Below are positions 41,171-45,928 of a stretch of DNA of 45,928 nucleotides, in pieces (position 1 is the first letter of the stretch; every line of letters begins with the position of its first letter). The stretch is taken from contig NZ_QZWZ01000046.1 of the NCBI RefSeq assembly GCF_003601975.1, positions 1 to 45,928 of the forward strand, given 5' to 3'. This stretch comes from Mesorhizobium waimense (GTDB lineage Bacteria; Pseudomonadota; Alphaproteobacteria; Rhizobiales; Rhizobiaceae). A program made the position numbers and the translations under genes. The notes beneath the pieces are model-generated. The model did not search any database and was not told the DNA's origin. It worked only from the letters and a program-made list of their open reading frames with translations.

Positions 41171-44100
41171 GCTGGCGCAAATCGGCGATCGGGATCGGCC
41201 TCGGACGTCTTTTCCCGGCCGTCCCAGCTCCATCGCGACACGAACACGGCGTCGATACCTTCGCGCCGCTGCAACTGGCAGATGGCGACGCCCGGCAGTT
41301 CAGCATAACACGCCCACTCGCGCTCGCTGGTGATGACGAAGTCCAGATCGAACTCGCGGATCAGACCCATGCAATGCGCGCGTGCTGTGTCATCGATGCC
41401 GGCGAAGGCTTCGTCGAGCAGCATCAACCGCGGGGCTAGGACGTGGCTGCCCTGGCTGTAGAAGCTGGCAACCGCAGCAAACAGCGGCACCGTCAGACCG
41501 AGCGCCCGCTCGCCGCTCGAGGCGGGTCCGGAAAGCTTGCGCCAATGTCCCTCCTGCCAGCGTTCGACGCGGAAGCGGTGCCAGTGGCGATAATCCAGGG
41601 CGCGGGCCAGCTGGTCGAGCAAGGTCCCGCCGCTGTCTTTTCCACCGCTGGAATCAGCGCGCTCCCGCTCGGCGGAGATGCGCTGTTGCAGCATCGCACC
41701 GACGACGCTCCGGTCGTCTGACGACCAAAGGTCCGCGCTGGTGTTGAGCAGGCGCTTTCGCGCCACGTCGAGGCCCACCGGCGTTCCTTCCTCTTCCAAC
41801 AGTGGCTGCCACAACAGGCGATAGCGTACGCCGGTGGAGGTAGGGCGTTTGTGCAACTCGCCGTTGATGGCGTCGACTTGACGTTCGGCGCCCTGCAATA
41901 GGCGCTGGATTTCTGCGGCGATTTCGGCCTGCAGATGGTTCTCCAGAACAGCCCGTTCGTTGGCGGTGAGCAGTTCGCTGCGCTGGGCGATCTCTTCGGC
42001 GAGGCGCATGGCAAGGCGGTCGGGCCGTTCGCGCCGGTTCTGATAGACGATATCCACCCTGAAACCCCAATCGCTGGGGTCGGCCTGGGCCTGGTGGCCG
42101 AGCGCGCCGAGCGCGCGCTGCAGCTCGGTCAGTTCTTCAGCTGTCTGCCGCTGGACGCGCGCCCACGCCTCCTCGTCGTCCTTGAGGTTCGACAGCTCCT
42201 GTTCGGCGCGGCGGGCCAGCGTCAACGCCGGGTCGATCGTCCACTGAACGCTCATGTCCGGCAGTTCAAGATGCGGCAGGGCGGCCGACAGCAGGCCCGT
42301 GCCCGAGAATTGCTGCAATGTGGAGATCGCCTTGGCGCGGGCCTCGCCGCGCTGCTGAAGAACGAGGTTCGCCGTCTCAGCCTGCTGGCCGGCAACCGCA
42401 CGCGCCTCACTTGCCTTGCGCCAGGCTTCGCCGGCGAGCTTCAGGGCGGCTTCACCGGCTTCGACCACACGGCGCGCATCGGTCAGTTGCCGCTGCAATT
42501 CCTCGACCTTGGCGCCGACCGTTTCGCGCAGCACGTCGAGCCGAGCAGACGCGTCTTCCGCTTCAACGCGGGCTGTCGCGAGTTCCTCTTCGCGCTGCCG
42601 CACATCGTTGCGTGCCTCACTCTCGCGGGCACGCTGACGTTGCCGCTCCGGCAGTGCCAGACGGACCTCATGGGCCACTTGTTCGAGCCGGACGTGCGCA
42701 TCGCGATAATGATCGAGCGCTGCTTGGATGGCAGGCAGCGCTTCGGGTATTTCGGGCAGGCGCTGGTCAACGGCATCCGCGGCAAGCTGTTCGCGCACTG
42801 CCTTGAGCGCCTGTTCGGCCTCGCGACACCGTGTGTCTGCTTCGGCCAGCTTTTCGCTGGCGAGACGCGCGGCTTGGGCGCTAGCGGTGGCGGTCAAATG
42901 AGCGACTCGCAACGCCTCGTCGGCGGGCGCAAGCCGCCACTCTTCGTCGGCCTGTTCCCGATACAGCGCGAGCTGCTCCATCTTGGCTCGCACACCCGTC
43001 AACTCAACGGAGAGTTGGGCGAGGCGGCCAGCAATCTCGGCCAACCGCCGCACGCGGGCTGCGGCGCGGGCCGCGTGGCCGATGTAGACTGCTTCTGGCT
43101 TGCCCCACGCACCGGACAATGCGCCGAGGCGGAAGCGGCCGTCGGGGGCGATCCAGGCCTCGCTGTCGATCGGATCGTCGTCCGCGCAGGCGATGCCCGA
43201 CAGCACGCGCTCGATGATGTCGGCTGGCACGACGCAGCCGGCCGGGACGGTTGCTTCCAGCCAGTCAACGAGCGATGGAGAGTGCTGTTGTCGTTCCACA
43301 GCCTGCGTATCGTAAGGTAGGGTGCCGCCATCGCCGGCTTGGAGGCGTCCGTCAGGCGCCATCCAGGCGTCCAGCAACCCGGCGGCCTCGAGCGCGGCTT
43401 CAAGGCCGCCGCGTTGCGGGGCAGCCACCGTGTCGCGAAAATCGACCACTTGCCAGAGCGGCGCGCCCTGACGTGCATCGCGGACAGAGGCATCGCGCGT
43501 ATAGGGCAGGGGCGGCGCCATTTCGTCGCCGGATTCCAGGCGTCCACGTTCGTCTTTCAGGGTGTCGTATTCCATCTCCAGCGCCTGCCGTTGGCCGTCG
43601 AGCGCTACGCGACGCTGAGTCAGCGAAAGGCTGGCCCCTTGATATGCCGCTTGCAGAAGCCGGAGGGTGGGGTTGTCGCCTTGGAGCGTCATTGTCCATT
43701 CCGCCAGGGCCGTCAATGCCGCGGATCTGCCGTCGGGATCGACCAGCAATTGCTTTAGGCCGATAAAATAGCGGTCCCAGCTCTCCACCAGAGCCCGGCC
43801 TTGCTGTTCGAACTTAGTATCGGCTTGGGTCCGACTTTCGGCAGCCTCTTCAGCTGCGATGCGCCTTTCATCTTGGACTTCGCGGCGCCGCGCATAGGCG
43901 GCCTCGGCCCGCGCGACTTCGTCGTGGCGGCGACGCAACTGGGCAATCTGCTCACGCCGGCCGACAACGAGGTTGCGGAGCTCGCCGCAGGCCCCGTCGA
44001 AAGCATGCTGCGTCAGCTCGATCAGCGCGGAAGCCTGCGATGTGGCGAGGGGATTTCCAGCATGCTGGCCAGCGATGCCCGCCGCATCGGCGTGCGTCGT

Positions 44101-45333
44101 ACTTTCCAGACGCAGATGGGCCAATGCGCGTTCGGCCTGGTCCGCGCGCTGGATTGCGCGTCCGGCTTCTTGCGTGCTGAGTCCCAGCCGTCGGCCCGCC
44201 TCTTCGACGGCCGCCGTGGCCTTCTGCATCGCCTGCAGTCGTGCCGCCCTGTCTCTTTCGGCGGTTTCGAGGCGGTTGGCGTCCTGCATCGTCGGGTCGG
44301 AACGCAAAGTGTCGAGACGCGCGCGCCCTCGCGTCAGCACGATCTCCGCATCATCGTGGGTCGTTCGTGCCAGCGCTTCTTGCGCTTGGGCTTCGTCAAA
44401 CCAGACCTGGGCTTCGCCTCGTGTCCGGCTGGCGTTGTCAAACTCGGTCTGGGCCTGGCGCAACAAGCGTGCCTGCCGGCGGGTCTGTGTGCCGGCGTAG
44501 ATGCGATAACGCTCTTCGAAACGGCCGACGGCCTTGACCAGGGCCTGATACTCGTCGAGCTGACGACGGTCTTCCTCCAACTGTCCGAGCGCTTCGGCAA
44601 CGTCGCCGAGCAATTCGGGCGCCAGCGGCGGCAGGGCCTCGGTCAGGGCATTCGAAAGCGCGGTCTCGTCCGGCTTTCTGGAAAGCTGCGGCTGGCGAAG
44701 CTGGATCAGCGTGTCCATCAACGCGTCGTAGCGCTTGGCGCCCAAATGGAACAGGCGCTCGTCGACGGCGCGGCGGTAGCCGGCCGCAGTGTCGAACACC
44801 TGGCCACGACCATCGAGCGCGTCGCGCAGGCGCTCCTTGGTCAGTACTACACGCTGCGCGCTCGTCAACCACAGATCCTGGTTGATGCGCGGCGCGCCGT
44901 CGGTGTCTTCCAACAGGAAGAACCAGCTATCGACCTGCGGACGGGCCGCCGTCGCCGAAAGGCCGGCGCCGAGCGAGAGAAAACGTGGCGTGCCGTCTTC
45001 CGCGACGCGGCCAAACTCGATCCACGTATAGCCGATGCGCCGGTCATAGCTGTTCATCAGCAGGTTCCAGGCCATCTTCTTGCTGCCGTCCCCGTCGGGC
45101 TCGATGCGCGAAGACTTGAGCTGCGCGTCGAGCAGCAGTGGCAGCGTCAGCGACAGCACCTTGGACTTGCCGGTGCCGTTGTTGCCACGCAGCAGCAGGT
45201 GGCCGTCGCGGAACCAGAATTCCTCGCTGTCGTAGTGGAAGAGCTCCACCAGACCCAGGCGCAGAGGCTGCCAGCGCTGCCGCGTCGGCATCGGCAAGGC
45301 GGGTTTTTCCGGAGGCAAGGCGAACAGGTTCAT
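41167..45333 (-). CDS. jetC: JetC-like SMC/MukB-type ATPase of a Wadjet system (TIGR02680)
   Basis: 1388 aa. Walker A GNNGTGKS at 50-57 near the N terminus, long coiled coils (for example about 260-440 and 790-1080) with a central hinge-like region, and C-terminal Walker B RLMLLDEAFAGIDD with Asp1307-Glu1308. SMC-like architecture and length match TIGR02680 (JetC of Wadjet type III). It loads on DNA and extrudes loops using ATP. Start MNLFALPPEKPALPMP overlaps the jetB stop by four bases, so the genes are coupled. The frame is uninterrupted across 4.2 kb. Confidence 0.9.
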   Translation of the reverse strand: MNLFALPPEKPALPMPTRQRWQPLRLGLVELFHYDSEEFWFRDGHLLLRGNNGTGKSKVLSLTLPLLLDAQLKSSRIEPDGDGSKKMAWNLLMNSYDRRIGYTWIEFGRVAEDGTPRFLSLGAGLSATAARPQVDSWFFLLEDTDGAPRINQDLWLTSAQRVVLTKERLRDALDGRGQVFDTAAGYRRAVDERLFHLGAKRYDALMDTLIQLRQPQLSRKPDETALSNALTEALPPLAPELLGDVAEALGQLEEDRRQLDEYQALVKAVGRFEERYRIYAGTQTRRQARLLRQAQTEFDNASRTRGEAQVWFDEAQAQEALARTTHDDAEIVLTRGRARLDTLRSDPTMQDANRLETAERDRAARLQAMQKATAAVEEAGRRLGLSTQEAGRAIQRADQAERALAHLRLESTTHADAAGIAGQHAGNPLATSQASALIELTQHAFDGACGELRNLVVGRREQIAQLRRRHDEVARAEAAYARRREVQDERRIAAEEAAESRTQADTKFEQQGRALVESWDRYFIGLKQLLVDPDGRSAALTALAEWTMTLQGDNPTLRLLQAAYQGASLSLTQRRVALDGQRQALEMEYDTLKDERGRLESGDEMAPPLPYTRDASVRDARQGAPLWQVVDFRDTVAAPQRGGLEAALEAAGLLDAWMAPDGRLQAGDGGTLPYDTQAVERQQHSPSLVDWLEATVPAGCVVPADIIERVLSGIACADDDPIDSEAWIAPDGRFRLGALSGAWGKPEAVYIGHAARAAARVRRLAEIAGRLAQLSVELTGVRAKMEQLALYREQADEEWRLAPADEALRVAHLTATASAQAARLASEKLAEADTRCREAEQALKAVREQLAADAVDQRLPEIPEALPAIQAALDHYRDAHVRLEQVAHEVRLALPERQRQRARESEARNDVRQREEELATARVEAEDASARLDVLRETVGAKVEELQRQLTDARRVVEAGEAALKLAGEAWRKASEARAVAGQQAETANLVLQQRGEARAKAISTLQQFSGTGLLSAALPHLELPDMSVQWTIDPALTLARRAEQELSNLKDDEEAWARVQRQTAEELTELQRALGALGHQAQADPSDWGFRVDIVYQNRRERPDRLAMRLAEEIAQRSELLTANERAVLENHLQAEIAAEIQRLLQGAERQVDAINGELHKRPTSTGVRYRLLWQPLLEEEGTPVGLDVARKRLLNTSADLWSSDDRSVVGAMLQQRISAERERADSSGGKDSGGTLLDQLARALDYRHWHRFRVERWQEGHWRKLSGPASSGERALGLTVPLFAAVASFYSQGSHVLAPRLMLLDEAFAGIDDTARAHCMGLIREFDLDFVITSEREWACYAELPGVAICQLQRREGIDAVFVSRWSWDGREKTSEADPDRRFAPA

Positions 45334-45830
45334 GTCGATTCCAATCGAAGGCCGGCTGCCCTGGTCGAGGCGCCGCGGCTTTCGCGGATCTCAGCCTCGC
45401 CCAGCGCGAAGCGCGCGAGCGCCGGCAGCGGCTGTATGAAGCCCGCCATCCGCACGGCAAGTCGCAGCTTTTCCAATCGATCGATCGCAATGGTGGCGAG
45501 CTCGCGCTCGGCGCCGGGCTCGCGCGCCGATTTGCGCCAGTAGCGGCCATACCGGCCCTTGGCCTCATGCAGGAAGTCGGCAATGTCGTGCTCCCGCATG
45601 CCGGTGGCCGGTGCCGTGCCGACCCCATCCGTCCGCCGCTGCCTTTGGCCGGTGGCTAGGTGTTCGGCAACCAGCAGCGTTACATGGGCGTCGGTGCCCT
45701 CGGCCGGCATGGCGACGTCGGTCAGCACACCGGCTTCATCTACCAGCGCCAGCCCTTCAGCGCGCTGCTCGGCCACCAGGCCGGCGGCCTCGCACAGGCG
45801 GCAGGGCGCCGAAGTCAGGTTAACGGCACT
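45330..45830 (-). pseudogene. jetB: JetB-like gene, 3' part only
   Basis: The frame ending at 45330 contains LTSAPCRLCEAAGLVAEQRA near its start and HVTLLVAEHLATGQRQRRTD, DFLHEAKGRYGRYWRKSARE later, as in the C-terminal part of TIGR02678/DUF2398 (JetB). Homology starts abruptly near 45820, right after an in-frame stop, so about the first 60 percent of the gene is missing. Either an insertion lies at about 45830 and the rest is beyond the window, or the gene was deleted. JetA is not in the window. Confidence 0.7.
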
Positions 45831-45928
45831 TTACGTTTGAAGGGATTGCTGAATCTGTGAGGGCCTTACGAATCGGAGGCTCCGGATGGCTTTGTTGGCG
45901 GGTTTTGGCGAGAAGTCGCGGCTTGGGG
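45831..45928. other. sequence past the jetB break, possible IS end
   Basis: About 100 bp with no homology to JetB in any frame. It looks like the end of an insertion element (it contains GGCTTTGTTGGCGGG), but no transposase or inverted repeat is visible before the window ends. Confidence 0.3.

Noticed and set aside
41935..43320. 461-codon open frame on the plus strand
   Set aside because: Also antisense to jetC; low-complexity, no ribosome-binding site or recognisable domain.
43801..45543. 580-codon open frame on the plus strand
   Set aside because: Antisense to jetC, which has Walker A, coiled coils and Walker B. No motif in the antisense product.
1..45928. CRISPR array, tRNA or rRNA genes
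   Set aside because: No regularly spaced repeats, and no tRNA- or rRNA-like stretches noticed. A covariance search was not possible here.

Overview
This window looks like part of the symbiosis island of a nodule-forming alphaproteobacterium, most likely Mesorhizobium or a close relative. The evidence is a GC-rich sequence carrying the rhizobial nif/fix gene order (nifS, nifW, fixABCX, nifA, nifB, fdxN, nifZ, nifT), a prxS-rpoN pair, fdxB-nifQ, and many decayed mobile elements between the symbiotic operons. No rRNA, tRNA or CRISPR array was seen.

Layout. 1-1.4 kb: the 3' end of an unidentified gene, a broken IS1-type transposase and a broken P63C-domain gene. 2.1-3.9 kb (+): an intact nifA. 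4.0-7.2 kb: a graveyard of elements (large serine recombinase, trio-type tyrosine recombinases, IS21 istA, a TumA-like antitoxin). 7.6-14.7 kb (-): an apparent nifB-fdxN-nifZ-nifT-SIR2-like operon that runs on into a heterodimeric ABC exporter. 14.9-16.6 kb (-): a second nifA copy at the usual fix-nif position, destroyed by frameshifts. 16.7-20.4 kb (-): fixABCX. 20.5-23.9 kb (-): iscA-like gene, truncated nifU, nifS, broken nifV, nifW. 24.4-26.5 kb (+): hmuS between a possible hmuP remnant and a broken hmuT, then a decayed piece of a luciferase-like monooxygenase. 26.6-27.5 kb (+): fdxB-nifQ. 27.6-29.7 kb (-): prxS-rpoN (second sigma-54 copy). 30.5-39.3 kb (+): a redox cluster of cytochrome P450, ferredoxin, SnoaL-like protein, tandem-fused SDR, luciferase-like monooxygenase, and a two-subunit molybdenum hydroxylase. 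39.4-45.9 kb (-): an IS481 remnant and a Wadjet-like (JetD, JetC, truncated JetB) anti-plasmid locus.

Regulation can be read directly. Four perfect NifA upstream activator sites (TGT-N10-ACA), each paired with a GG-N10-GC sigma-54 promoter, lie in front of iscA-nifS, fixA, nifB and, unexpectedly, the cytochrome P450 cluster. The window encodes both the activator (NifA) and the sigma factor (RpoN) for these promoters. The best candidate for an uncharacterised system is therefore the P450-led cluster, predicted to be switched on with nitrogen fixation. A second candidate is the SIR2-like protein plus one-dead-site ABC exporter at the end of the nifB operon.

Decay is selective. nifV (homocitrate synthase), nifU, one nifA copy, hmuT and all the mobile elements are broken, while long neighbouring genes are open. 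This fits a symbiont that receives homocitrate from its host and uses the relocated nifA copy. It also argues against general sequencing error, although reads should be checked.
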